This document shows, in pieces, positions 32,536 through 40,056 of a DNA stretch of 64,000 nucleotides (within the stretch, counting starts at the first letter, position 1; every line of letters begins with the position of its first letter). Made by a program: the position numbers and the translations under genes. Under the pieces are notes generated by a model that was not told the origin of the DNA, searched no databases, and saw nothing but the letters and a program-made list of their open reading frames with translations. The stretch covers positions 62,001 to 126,000 of the forward strand of contig JADJQR010000011.1 in the NCBI GenBank assembly GCA_016712675.1, given 5' to 3'. This DNA is from a bacterium. GTDB taxonomy: Bacteria; Krumholzibacteriota; Krumholzibacteriia; LZORAL124-64-63.

Positions 32536-32964
32536 ATGGATACACCGACCTACTTTCTCCTGGACCCCGCCCGGCCCGACGCTTTCCGCCTGACGCGAAA
32601 AGGCCGGGAGGAACTGGGTCCGCGCTTCGCCCGCCACGGCTTCCAGCTGGACGCGCTGCGCACCGCCGACCAAATCGACGACGCCATCGCCGCGGTGATC
32701 GCGGCGGAGCTGCGCGCGCTGGCGCCCGAGCGGCTCGCCGAGGGCGAGACCGCGAACCGCATCTTCGATTTGCAGTTCGCGACCGACCCGCTGCGCGGCG
32801 TGCCGCCCCAGCCGCTGCACGAGCGGCGGGCGGCGCGGCGGGCGGTGCTGCGCGAGCTGGTCCGCCCCTACCTCCCGCCGCCGCCCGAGCCGACGCCCGG
32901 AAGGTCGGGCGCGCTCCGGCGGCTGGCGCGGGCGGCCCTACGGGCCTTTGCGCGGTGGCGCTGA
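32536..32964 (+). CDS. Small paralogue-family protein C
   Basis: A 142-residue member of the local family with a longer C-terminus: TYFLLDPARPDAFRLTRKGR, then GPRFARHGFQLDALRTADQI and AAELRALAPERLAEGE. The tail is basic and Pro/Arg-rich (RRLARAALRAFARWR). CCGGAG precedes ATG 32536. It overlaps the convergent 33405 gene by 27 bp. It appears to be the full-length type of the family. Confidence 0.7.
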   Translation: MDTPTYFLLDPARPDAFRLTRKGREELGPRFARHGFQLDALRTADQIDDAIAAVIAAELRALAPERLAEGETANRIFDLQFATDPLRGVPPQPLHERRAARRAVLRELVRPYLPPPPEPTPGRSGALRRLARAALRAFARWR

Positions 32965-33405
32965 GCCGTTGGCGCGGCGCGCGGCGCGGCGCTCGTCCAG
33001 CGTCCGGTAAAGGAGCCGGCGCTGCTGGGACAAGTCCTGCCGGTCCCGCTCGGAGACGGGCCCTTGCAAGGTCTGGGCGATGCCGTCGGCCATCCGCCGG
33101 AGGTCGGCGTCGGGCAACGGCCGCAGGGCGGACACGAACGCCGCCTCGTCGAAGGGCGCGGCGGGCGCGGCGGACGGCACCGGCGGGGTCGCGCGCGCGC
33201 GCCAGGGCAGATACGGCACCAAAAGCGCGGTGAGGAACGCCGCCCAAAACTCCCCGTGCCGGGCGTACAGCGACACCCAGACGACGGCGAGGATACCCGC
33301 GTTGCGGGCGGGCGGGCTCGACGCGGCGCGCCGGAGCGCGGGCGCTGGCGGATGGCGGGCGAGACTTGAAAGCAGGGCGCCCAGCCAAAAGAGATAGGGG
33401 TGCAT
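32938..33405 (-). CDS. Membrane-anchored uncharacterised protein
   Basis: A 155-residue protein with hydrophobic segments near 1-15 (HPYLFWLGALLSSLA) and 37-68 (GILAVVWVSLYARHGEFWAA), then a soluble helical C-terminus (DADLRRMADGIAQTLQGPVS). ATG 33405 follows GGAGAC; leader 13 lies just upstream. Topology suggests a short membrane hairpin with a cytoplasmic tail. Not recognised. Confidence 0.62.
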   Translation of the reverse strand: MHPYLFWLGALLSSLARHPPAPALRRAASSPPARNAGILAVVWVSLYARHGEFWAAFLTALLVPYLPWRARATPPVPSAAPAAPFDEAAFVSALRPLPDADLRRMADGIAQTLQGPVSERDRQDLSQQRRLLYRTLDERRAARRANGSAPPRKGP

Positions 33406-33418
33406 GGGAGTCTCCTTC

Positions 33419-33468
33419 AAAAAAGAAAGGGACGCGCCACGCCCCGGACCGGGGATCGGAACGTCCCC
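33419..33468 (-). promoter_or_regulatory. Hairpin/U-tract leader 13
   Basis: The minus-strand stem GGGACG/CGTCCC encloses a second GGCCGGGG-type loop and is followed by a TTTCTTTTTT tract and GAAGGAGAC of the 33405 gene. Confidence 0.55.
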
Positions 33469-33715
33469 GGACGGGAAGAAAAAACGGTGGGCCGGCGGGG
33501 CCGGCGAGCGACGTGGCCTCGGCCCGTCGCGGGTCTTGCGGGTGGCCGCTTCCGTCCTCCCCCGGACCGGCGCCCTCGGGCGTCCGGCCTTGGCTCGGGA
33601 CTTCGGATCGCGGTCTCGGTGGCGGATTTTACCGGGTTGACCACCTCTACCCCGGATAGGCGTCCTTGCGTTGCGCTGCCGCCGAGCGAGCGGCTGTCGT
33701 GGGCCGGTTTTTAGC
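33469..33715. other. GC-rich stretch without a gene
   Basis: Part of the 33406-34045 gene-free region. It contains a short inverted repeat near 33680-33697 (GCCGCCGAGCGAGCGGC) but no convincing reading frame in either strand. Confidence 0.4.
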
Positions 33716-33905
33716 GTGGGTCCGACCGCCACGCCGATTCGTTTCTGTCGGATCGGCAACCGACGTGAGCCCCTCTTTTTTTACGTAGGCCGGACGCCCT
33801 ACGCCGATTCGTTTCTGTCGGATCGGCAACCGACGTGAGCCCCCCGATTAGGCAGACCGGACGCTCTGCCCCCGCTTTTTTTGGATAGGTGCGAGGAAAC
33901 CTATT
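33716..33905. repeat. Tandem hairpin array with covarying stems
   Basis: A 43-bp block occurs twice exactly (33731-33773 and 33801-33843; period 70 bp). Each unit starts with a small hairpin whose stem changes but stays paired: GTGG/CCAC (33716-33732), GTAGG/CCTAC (33785-33802) and, in a third partial unit, GGCAGA/TCTGCC (33851-33870), with a loop close to CCGGACGC in the last two. Units one and two then carry a hairpin GCCGAT/ATCGGC. T-runs follow unit one (33774-33782) and the third hairpin. A further hairpin ATAGGT/ACCTAT lies near 33886-33905. Structured RNA, a replication/transfer site or an intergenic repeat are possible. Confidence 0.75.
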
Positions 33906-33981
33906 GAAACGTTTCGACTATAGGGCCGGGACGGGGCCAGGTCAAGCCGGCGGGCCGGTTCCCCCGGCCCCGGCGGCGTGG

Positions 33982-33987
33982 TATGTT
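33982..33987 (+). promoter_or_regulatory. -10 box giving a possible leaderless start
   Basis: TATGTT at 33982-33987, with TTCCCC 17 bp upstream. Transcription would be expected to start at about 33994, which is the A of an ATG. Confidence 0.4.
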
Positions 33988-33993
33988 GGGGCC

Positions 33994-34053
33994 ATGATCG
34001 CCCTGGACCCCCGGCGGCGGGAGGCCCTCCCGCCGCGCCCCGTCCGTGTTTAG
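33994..34053 (+). CDS. Possible 19-residue leader peptide
   Basis: ATG 33994 opens a 19-codon frame (MIALDPRRREALPPRPVRV) whose stop at 34051-34053 overlaps the GTG start (34046) of the next gene. Read together with the -10 at 33982 it could be a leaderless upstream frame that couples translation to the larger gene. Confidence 0.3.
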   Translation: MIALDPRRREALPPRPVRV

Positions 34054-35191
34054 CTTTTTCGCCCGCCGGCCCCGCGCCGCGCCGGCCCCGCCGGCCGCGC
34101 CCGCCTGGCCGGCGACCGGGGCGCGGGAAGAGCGCGCGGCGCGCTGGTTCGCCACCGAGCCGCCGGAGACGGTCGCGCTGGCGGTGGAGAGCCTGCGCGC
34201 GCTGGCGCGCGCCGGACCCCGCGCCGCCGGCGAAACGCGGCCCGACCCCGCGCCGCCGGACTGGCTCGACGGCGCCCTGGACCGCCTGGAGCGCATCCCC
34301 GAACCCCTGCCGGTCCCCCCGCACCTCCCGCGCCTGCCCTGGCGGTACCTGGTGTTCGTCCGGGCGCTGTGCGACGCCCTGGAGACGGCCCACGGCGAGC
34401 TGCGCCGGCGGGGGATCGCCGCGCCCTGCCCGCTGACCGACCGGCCCGACCCGTTCCCGCCCCCGCGCGCGCCGCGCCGGGCGCCGCAACCCCCGGTCGG
34501 CCTGGGGGCGCTGGTGGCGGGCGCGCGCTTGCCGGAAGACGGCCTGCGCCTGCTGCTGGCGGCGTGCGCCGCGGGCATCCCCTGGCCCGACGCGGCCGCC
34601 TTCTGGGGGCGGCTCGCCGCGCCCGGCCCGGCGCCGGAGACGGCCTCGCCCTCCGAGCCCGACCGCGCGCGCGACGACCCGCCGGCGGGAGCCCCGCCGA
34701 TCGTCCGGGGCGTCGAACCCGCCCCCGCGCGCGACGGCCCGCCGGCGGTCGCGCCGGACCCCGTGACCGCCCCGGCGGCGGCGCGCGACCCCCTGGACGC
34801 CGCGGCCCGCGCCGCGCTGGCCGCGCTGGTCGCCGCGCCCGGCTTCAACCGCCAAGCCGGCGACGCCTGGCGCCACGGGGGCGCGCTCTACGTCGCCGCC
34901 CGAGCCTTCGCCCGGGAAGTGGGCGCCCACCCCTGGGTCCAGGGGCGCCCCGAGCTCGGCAACCGCAAGGCCCTCTACCGCCACCTGCTCCGGCGCGGCC
35001 TGATCGTGCCCGACGGCGGCCAGCGCATCTGGCCGCTGTGGGTCTGCGAGGACGGGCAGCCCGACCCGCGCTACGTCTCGGCGCTGAAAATGGCCGCCGG
35101 CCCGTCGGCGGGGCTGGACGCCGGCCCGGCGTTCCCCGGCTGGCTGCGCCCGGCCACCGCGCGCGAGATCCGCGCCTGGCGCGCGCGATGA
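34046..35191 (+). CDS. Uncharacterised protein with conserved C-terminal domain
   Basis: A 381-residue protein from GTG 34046. Residues 1-165 are helical, 166-245 a low-complexity linker, and 246-381 a folded domain (GDAWRHGGALYVAARAFARE, then RKALYRHLLRRGLIVPDGGQ and RIWPLWVCEDGQP). The C-terminal domain has a winged-helix rhythm similar to the C-terminal part of TraI_2/MobH-like transfer proteins, but no relaxase motif is present. It is coupled to the next small gene (ATGA). Confidence 0.6.
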   Translation: MFSFFARRPRAAPAPPAAPAWPATGAREERAARWFATEPPETVALAVESLRALARAGPRAAGETRPDPAPPDWLDGALDRLERIPEPLPVPPHLPRLPWRYLVFVRALCDALETAHGELRRRGIAAPCPLTDRPDPFPPPRAPRRAPQPPVGLGALVAGARLPEDGLRLLLAACAAGIPWPDAAAFWGRLAAPGPAPETASPSEPDRARDDPPAGAPPIVRGVEPAPARDGPPAVAPDPVTAPAAARDPLDAAARAALAALVAAPGFNRQAGDAWRHGGALYVAARAFAREVGAHPWVQGRPELGNRKALYRHLLRRGLIVPDGGQRIWPLWVCEDGQPDPRYVSALKMAAGPSAGLDAGPAFPGWLRPATAREIRAWRAR

Positions 35192-35394
35192 ACCTCACCC
35201 TCAACGGCCCCCAGGCCACGCTCCGCCAGCTGGAGGACGCGCTGTCGGCCACCGGGCTGGTCACCCACCGCAACTACCCGGCCAAAGCGTCCAAGCAGGC
35301 GATGCTGCACCTCACGGTCGAAACCGGCGCCCAGCTGCAACAGGCGGTCGCGGCGCTGGCGGCCCTGGCCCGCCGGCCGGGAGCGCCGCTTTGA
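35188..35394 (+). CDS. Small uncharacterised protein
   Basis: A 68-residue protein (MNLTLNGPQATLRQLEDALS start, then LVTHRNYPAKASKQAMLHLT) overlapping the preceding gene by four bases. It looks like a small alpha/beta domain of the ferredoxin-like type. Co-translation suggests it acts with the 34046 protein. Confidence 0.62.
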   Translation: MNLTLNGPQATLRQLEDALSATGLVTHRNYPAKASKQAMLHLTVETGAQLQQAVAALAALARRPGAPL

Positions 35395-35491
35395 GCGGCC
35401 GGCCGGCCAGGAACGCCGCATCGCGCGCTCGAACCTCGCGCCGCGCGCCCCGCCGGCCCGGCTTGCCCCGATCGTTTTCAAGGAGACCCCG

Positions 35492-37255
35492 ATGAAATCC
35501 CTCCGCTTCGCCCTCGCCCTGGCCGGCGCGCTCGCGCTCCCCGCGCTCGCCGCGGCGCAAACCCCGCCGCCGGCGGCGCGCGCCCGGTCCGAAATGATCG
35601 TCACGACCCACCCGCTGGCCACCGAGGCCGGGGCGTGGGCGCTCAGGCTCGGCGGGACCGCGGCGGACGCGGCGGTGGCCGCGCAGGCCATGCTGGGCCT
35701 GGTCGAGCCGCAGTCGAGCGGCCTCGGCGGGGGCGCGTTCGCGGTCTACCACGACGCCCGCACCCGCGCGGTGACCACCTTCGACGCCCGGGAAAAAGCC
35801 CCGGCGGCGGCGACCGAGGGCCGCTTCCTGGCGCCGGACGGCCGGCCGCTGCCGTTCGTCGCGGCCTGGCAAAGCGGCCTGTCGGTCGGGGTGCCCGGCG
35901 TGCCGCGCCTGCTGGAAACGCTGCACCGGCGCGGCGGGCGGCTGCCGTGGCCGGCGCTGTTCGCGCCCGCCATCGCCAGAGCCCTGGCGGGCTTTCCGTT
36001 GTCGGAGGCGACCCACCGCGAGGCGGCGTGGCTGCTCGGCCTCAACCCCTCGTGCGCGGACGGCGCGCGCCTGTTCTTCCGCGACCAGACGGCCTTCGCG
36101 TATTTCGCCGCGCCGGATTGCACCGCCAAGCCGGCCGGCACCCCGATCCGCAACCCGGCCTACGCCGACACGCTCGTCCGGCTGGCCTGGCAGGGCGCGG
36201 CGGCTTTTTACGGCGGGGCCGTGGCCGAGGACGTGGTGGCGGCCGCGCGGGACGATCCGGCGATCCCGGGCGACCTGACGCTCGCCGATCTCGGCGCCTA
36301 CCGGGTGATCGAGCGCGCGCCGGTGTGCGTCGGCTATCGCGGCCGCACGGTCTGCGGCATGGGGCCGCCCTCGTCCGGGGGGCTGGCGGTGGGCCAGATG
36401 CTGGGCCTGCTGGAAGGCTTCGATCTCGGCGCGGACCCGCTGGGCGCCGGGGCGGTCCACCTTTTCGCGCAAGCCGGCCGCCTGGCGTTCGCCGACCGCG
36501 ACCGCTACGTCGCCGACCCCGACTTCGTGGCGGTCCCGGCGCGCGGGATGCTGGACCCGGCGTATCTCGCCGCGCGCGCCAAACTCATCGGCCCCGACGA
36601 TATGGGCGCCGCGCCGCCCGGAACCCCGCCGGGCGCCTCCGGCGGGTTCGCGTCCGATTCGCGGGCCGAAAACGGCGGGACCAGCCACCTGTCCGCCGTC
36701 GACCGCTACGGCAACGCGCTGGCCTTGACCACCTCGGTCGAAAGCAGCTTCGGCAACGGGGTCATGGTCCCCGGCCGGGGCTTTTTGCTCAACAACCAGC
36801 TCACGGATTTTTCCTTCGCCCCGCGCGACGAAGCCGGCGCGCCGGTCGCCAACCGGGTGGAGCCCGGGAAGCGGCCGCGCAGCTCCATGGCGCCGACTTT
36901 GGTGTTCGGCGCGCGCGGGCGCCCGGAGATCGTGACCGGCTCGCCCGGCGGCCCGCGCATCATCGGCTACGTGGCCCAGTCCCTGGTCAACCTGATCGAT
37001 TTCGGGCTCGACCCGCAAGCGGCCATCGAGATCCCCCACCACCAGAACCGCAACGGGCGCACCGAACTCGAAATCCCGGTTCCGGGCGCGACGCGGCCCT
37101 ACGACGCCGACGCGCTGGCGCAAGCCCTGACCGCGCGCGGGCACGCGGTCGAGCTGGGCGCGCAGCCCAGCGGCTTGGGCGTCATCCAGGCCATCGAGGG
37201 CGGTTTCCTGGGCGGCGCCGATCCCCGGCGCGGCGGCGCGGTCGGGGGTCGCTGA
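35492..37255 (+). CDS. ggt: Gamma-glutamyltransferase
   Basis: A 587-residue periplasmic gamma-glutamyltranspeptidase proenzyme that splits glutathione and other gamma-glutamyl compounds. A signal peptide (LRFALALAGALALPALAAA) precedes about residue 23. The small subunit begins at the autocatalytic Thr397 (ENGGTSHLSAVDRYGNAL). Other family blocks are ALRLGGTAADAAVAAQAMLG near the N-terminus, SSGLGGGAFAVYH, FGNGVMVPGRGFLLNNQLTD and TGSPGGPRIIGYV. It is intact. AAGGAGACC precedes ATG 35492. It is an unusual passenger between element genes; perhaps cargo. Confidence 0.95.
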   Translation: MKSLRFALALAGALALPALAAAQTPPPAARARSEMIVTTHPLATEAGAWALRLGGTAADAAVAAQAMLGLVEPQSSGLGGGAFAVYHDARTRAVTTFDAREKAPAAATEGRFLAPDGRPLPFVAAWQSGLSVGVPGVPRLLETLHRRGGRLPWPALFAPAIARALAGFPLSEATHREAAWLLGLNPSCADGARLFFRDQTAFAYFAAPDCTAKPAGTPIRNPAYADTLVRLAWQGAAAFYGGAVAEDVVAAARDDPAIPGDLTLADLGAYRVIERAPVCVGYRGRTVCGMGPPSSGGLAVGQMLGLLEGFDLGADPLGAGAVHLFAQAGRLAFADRDRYVADPDFVAVPARGMLDPAYLAARAKLIGPDDMGAAPPGTPPGASGGFASDSRAENGGTSHLSAVDRYGNALALTTSVESSFGNGVMVPGRGFLLNNQLTDFSFAPRDEAGAPVANRVEPGKRPRSSMAPTLVFGARGRPEIVTGSPGGPRIIGYVAQSLVNLIDFGLDPQAAIEIPHHQNRNGRTELEIPVPGATRPYDADALAQALTARGHAVELGAQPSGLGVIQAIEGGFLGGADPRRGGAVGGR

Positions 37256-37265
37256 GCGGCGGCCC

Positions 37266-37293
37266 TTGCCCCGGCCGGCTCCGGCGGGATGCT
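37266..37293 (+). promoter_or_regulatory. Shared promoter module, copy at 37.3 kb
   Basis: TTGCCC (37266-37271), 16 bp, GATGCT (37288-37293), then GGAACCCTCA. ATG 37325 is 37 bp after the -10. Nearly identical to the copies at 37788 and 63759. Confidence 0.75.
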
Positions 37294-37324
37294 GGAACCC
37301 TCATCCCCCACCGGAGCGCCCGCC

Positions 37325-37906
37325 ATGAAACCCGAACCGGCCCCCGCCGACCCCGCCGCCCTCGCCTGGCAAGCCGCCGCCCGCCGGCGCGCGGCCGAAG
37401 CCTTCGGCGGCCACCTCAAGTGGACCGCCATCGCGGACGCGCTGGCGGCGTTCTTCTTCCGCCCCGAGCGCCCGCCGCTGCGGTTCACCGACATGGAGGC
37501 GATCGCGGGCGCGCTGAACGCCCGGTTTGCGGGCGACGCCGGATCGTTCCGGTTCGACTGGCAAGACGTGCGCGTGACGCTCAATTTGCTGGGCGATTTG
37601 GCGGATTGCGTTTTTCGGCGATTCGACCCCGATACCGGCCTGCCGCTCGACGAGGTGCCGGCCGAGGTCGTCGGCCTCCTGATCGGGGCATTGGGCCAGG
37701 CGGGGCCGGAGGGCGAGCGCGCCCGCGAGGCGCTGCGGCGGATCACCATCGATTGGCGGCCGGTCGCCGCCGCGCGCGAGGCGGCCCTTGCCCCGGCCGG
37801 ACCCGGCGGGATACTGGAACCCTCTTCCACCGCTGGAGCGCCGGGCCATGCAACTCGACACCCTGATCATCGGCAGCCCCAAAGGCAGGCCGGCCCATCA
37901 TTTTAA
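37325..37906 (+). CDS. Uncharacterised protein reading through the next promoter
   Basis: A 193-residue reading. Residues 1-155 look like a normal helical protein (PLRFTDMEAIAGALNARFAG, then VRVTLNLLGDLADCVFRRFD). From about residue 155 the frame is the translated promoter module of the next gene (LAPAGPGGILEPSSTAGAP), and it ends inside the ATPase gene at 37906. The original stop was probably lost when the module was joined. It likely partners with the ATPase. Confidence 0.65.
   Translation: MKPEPAPADPAALAWQAAARRRAAEAFGGHLKWTAIADALAAFFFRPERPPLRFTDMEAIAGALNARFAGDAGSFRFDWQDVRVTLNLLGDLADCVFRRFDPDTGLPLDEVPAEVVGLLIGALGQAGPEGERAREALRRITIDWRPVAAAREAALAPAGPGGILEPSSTAGAPGHATRHPDHRQPQRQAGPSF
37788..37815 (+). 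promoter_or_regulatory. Shared promoter module, copy at 37.8 kb
   Basis: TTGCCC (37788-37793), 16 bp, GATACT (37810-37815), then GGAACCCTC. ATG 37848 is 38 bp after the -10. It lies inside the preceding reading frame. Confidence 0.72.
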
Positions 37907-38957
37907 AAACCTCGAAGACCTCGCCCTCGATTTTGGGAGCGGTCGCGGGGTGACCGCGCTGGTCGGCGAAAGCGGGACCGGCAAATCCAGCATCCTGGAG
38001 GCGCTGGCGGTGATTTTTCGCGACCTGATGCGGGGATCGCCAGAACCCGCCTTCGCCTATCGGCTCGCCTATCGCATGGGCGTTGGCCCGCGCGGTCATC
38101 TCGTCCGGATCGACGCGGACCCGGATCGCGACAACCCCTACCGCATCACCGCTTGCGACGCGCCGGCGGCGCAGGACGAACCGGCCGACCCGGCCGGGGG
38201 CGCACCCCTCACGCTCGCCGAGGTTCTGGCGGCGAGCGCGACGCTCTTGCCGCGCCGGGTAATCGGCTACTCGCCGGGGGCGAGTTCCCAATCGGGCGAG
38301 ATGCGCGGCCACGAGAGCGACGGCGAACGCCAAAAGCGGGCGGTGCTGGACGCGCTGCGCCAAGCCGCCGACGGCGAAAGCCTGATCTTGCTCGACGGTC
38401 CCGACTCCCACTTGCACCCGCAGGACCGCAGGATTCTCGCGGCCAAGCTGACCGCTTTCGCGGGCGCGGGCGGCACGGTGCGGGCGCCGGGCCACATCGT
38501 GGTGGCCACCCACGAGCCGATAACGGTCGGCGGGCTACGGCGCGAGCAAGTCCGCATCCTGCGCCGCGAAGGCCAGCGCACCGTGGTCGATATGCCGGAC
38601 GAGCACCCGCAAGGCATGGGCGTGACCGGCTTGCTGAAAAGCGAGCTGTTCGGCCTCTCGTCCACGCTGGATATAGAGACCGAACGGCGACTGCTGCGCC
38701 GCAACGCATTATTCGTCAAACAGCCGCGCAGCCCGGAAGAAGGCGCGGAGCTGGCCCGGCTTTCCGCCGAACTGGCCGATTTGGGTTTCTCCAGCGCCGA
38801 TTTCCGCGATCCGATGTACGCGCTGTTCGCGCGCAAGATGGCCGAGCGCCGCCAGTTCTGCCAACCGGCGCTCACCCCAGAGCAGCGCGCCGAGCAGGAT
38901 CGAATCGCCAGCGAAATTATCGACGAGGTCCTGCGCGAGGGCGCGGCCTCAATGTAA
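37848..38957 (+). CDS. AAA/SMC-like ATPase
   Basis: A 369-residue ABC-type ATPase of the AAA_15/AAA_21 (OLD/RecF-like) kind. Walker A is GESGTGKSS at 40-48, a signature-like YSPGASSQSGEM follows, and Walker B LILLDGPDSHLHP lies near 179-191; VVATHEPITV is the switch region. A paralogue with the same promoter and the same first residues (IGSPK...RGVTALVGESGTGKS) begins at 63821. No Toprim or nuclease domain is visible in this protein. Its role, perhaps element maintenance or defence, is unproven. Confidence 0.82.
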   Translation: MQLDTLIIGSPKGRPAHHFKNLEDLALDFGSGRGVTALVGESGTGKSSILEALAVIFRDLMRGSPEPAFAYRLAYRMGVGPRGHLVRIDADPDRDNPYRITACDAPAAQDEPADPAGGAPLTLAEVLAASATLLPRRVIGYSPGASSQSGEMRGHESDGERQKRAVLDALRQAADGESLILLDGPDSHLHPQDRRILAAKLTAFAGAGGTVRAPGHIVVATHEPITVGGLRREQVRILRREGQRTVVDMPDEHPQGMGVTGLLKSELFGLSSTLDIETERRLLRRNALFVKQPRSPEEGAELARLSAELADLGFSSADFRDPMYALFARKMAERRQFCQPALTPEQRAEQDRIASEIIDEVLREGAASM

Positions 38958-39052
38958 GCGTCCAACCTAGGCCGTCTGGACGATTGGGCCGAGCGCGCCG
39001 AGACTGCGAGGAGCGGCTGCGCGGGACCTCCGCTGGACGGGAAGGAGCGGTC

Positions 39053-39193
39053 ATGGCAGAGCAGATAGTCATCGAATCCGGGACGGACCGGATCGAGGTT
39101 CGGCGACGCGAGCCGCCAGCGTCCGCCGAAAAGCGGTCGCCTTTTACCCGAACCTCAAACCGAACCCTCGATGTACACCCATGTGTTTATTGA
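39053..39193 (+). CDS. Possible 46-residue protein or 5' gene remnant
   Basis: MAEQIVIESGTDRIEVRRRE start behind GAAGGAGCGGTC. The sequence becomes non-descript after residue 28 and stops at 39193, so this may be the start of a gene cut off by insertion of the VapBC module. Confidence 0.35.
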   Translation: MAEQIVIESGTDRIEVRRREPPASAEKRSPFTRTSNRTLDVHPCVY

Positions 39194-39243
39194 AATCGAA
39201 TGGCGTGTTAAATTGTCGTTAATCCCATTCTGGAACTCCTTCA

Positions 39244-39480
39244 ATGCCGACGACGAGAGCCTTCAAAAACGGAAACTCGCAAGCGGTTCGGATTCCCGCC
39301 GAACTGGCGTTCGAGCGGACGGACATCGAGCTGGAAATCGAGCGGGTCGGGGCCGAGCTCCGGATTCGTCCCGCGCGCCGGTCCCTCTCCGGGGTGCTGG
39401 GCAAATTCGCGCGATTCTCGGCGGAGGTCATGGCGCACGGGCGCGGCGAGCACGAGCAAGCCGAGCGCGAGGGCGGCTGA
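39244..39480 (+). CDS. vapB: VapB-type antitoxin
   Basis: A 78-residue AbrB-fold antitoxin (TTRAFKNGNSQAVRIPAELA, then DIELEIERVGAELRIRPARR). It binds its own promoter and the VapC toxin. Preceded by an AT-rich promoter region (GTGTTAAATTGTCG). Its stop overlaps the vapC start (TGATG). Confidence 0.9.
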   Translation: MPTTRAFKNGNSQAVRIPAELAFERTDIELEIERVGAELRIRPARRSLSGVLGKFARFSAEVMAHGRGEHEQAEREGG

Positions 39481-39887
39481 TGCCAAGGTACATGCTCGAC
39501 ACCAACATGTGCATTTACCTGATGAAAAACCAGCCCGAGCCCGTCGCCCGGCGCTTCGCCGAATGCTACGTGGGCGACGTGGTGATCTCGGCGGTGACCT
39601 ACGCCGAACTGGAGTACGGGGTCTCCGTGGCCGACGACCCCGAAAAGGAGCGGTCGCATCTGGCCGCCTTGGTGGAGGACATCCCGGTCGCGCCCTTCGA
39701 CCGCGCGGCGGGCCGCGCTTACGGCCCGATCCGCCAGGCGACGCGCGAGAGCCGCAAGGATCACCTGGACAAGCTCATCGCGGCGCACGCGGTTTCGCTG
39801 GACGCGGTCCTGGTCACCAACAACCTGAAGGATTTCGCGAAATATCCCGGCCTCAAAACCGAAAACTGGGCGGTCGAGCCTCCGTGA
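39480..39887 (+). CDS. vapC: VapC-type PIN toxin
   Basis: A 135-residue PIN-domain ribonuclease. Start MPRYMLDTNMCIYLMKNQPE with D7; central AELEYGV acidic residue; and LDKLIAAHAVSLDAVLVTNN carrying the later acids. The length and motifs match the VapC family that cuts tRNA or rRNA. Coupled to vapB. Confidence 0.93.
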   Translation: MPRYMLDTNMCIYLMKNQPEPVARRFAECYVGDVVISAVTYAELEYGVSVADDPEKERSHLAALVEDIPVAPFDRAAGRAYGPIRQATRESRKDHLDKLIAAHAVSLDAVLVTNNLKDFAKYPGLKTENWAVEPP

Positions 39888-40056
39888 GACGGTTGAGCGC
39901 CTCCGGTCGGATCACCGCGCGGGCGGTTCCGGCGCCCCGGGCGAAACCGACGCTCGAGCTTGGCAAGAAGCGCCCAATGATCCCCCTTCACGAACGACCC
40001 AATTTGCGGCTCGCCATTTCGGATGGTGATCGCGGACCCGACGGAACGCGCCGCGG

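Noticed and set aside
33716-33870. CRISPR array or guanidine-II riboswitch
   Set aside because: Only two full repeats with similar spacers and no cas genes; the hairpin loops do not place ACGR at the tip of two stems as guanidine-II would need.
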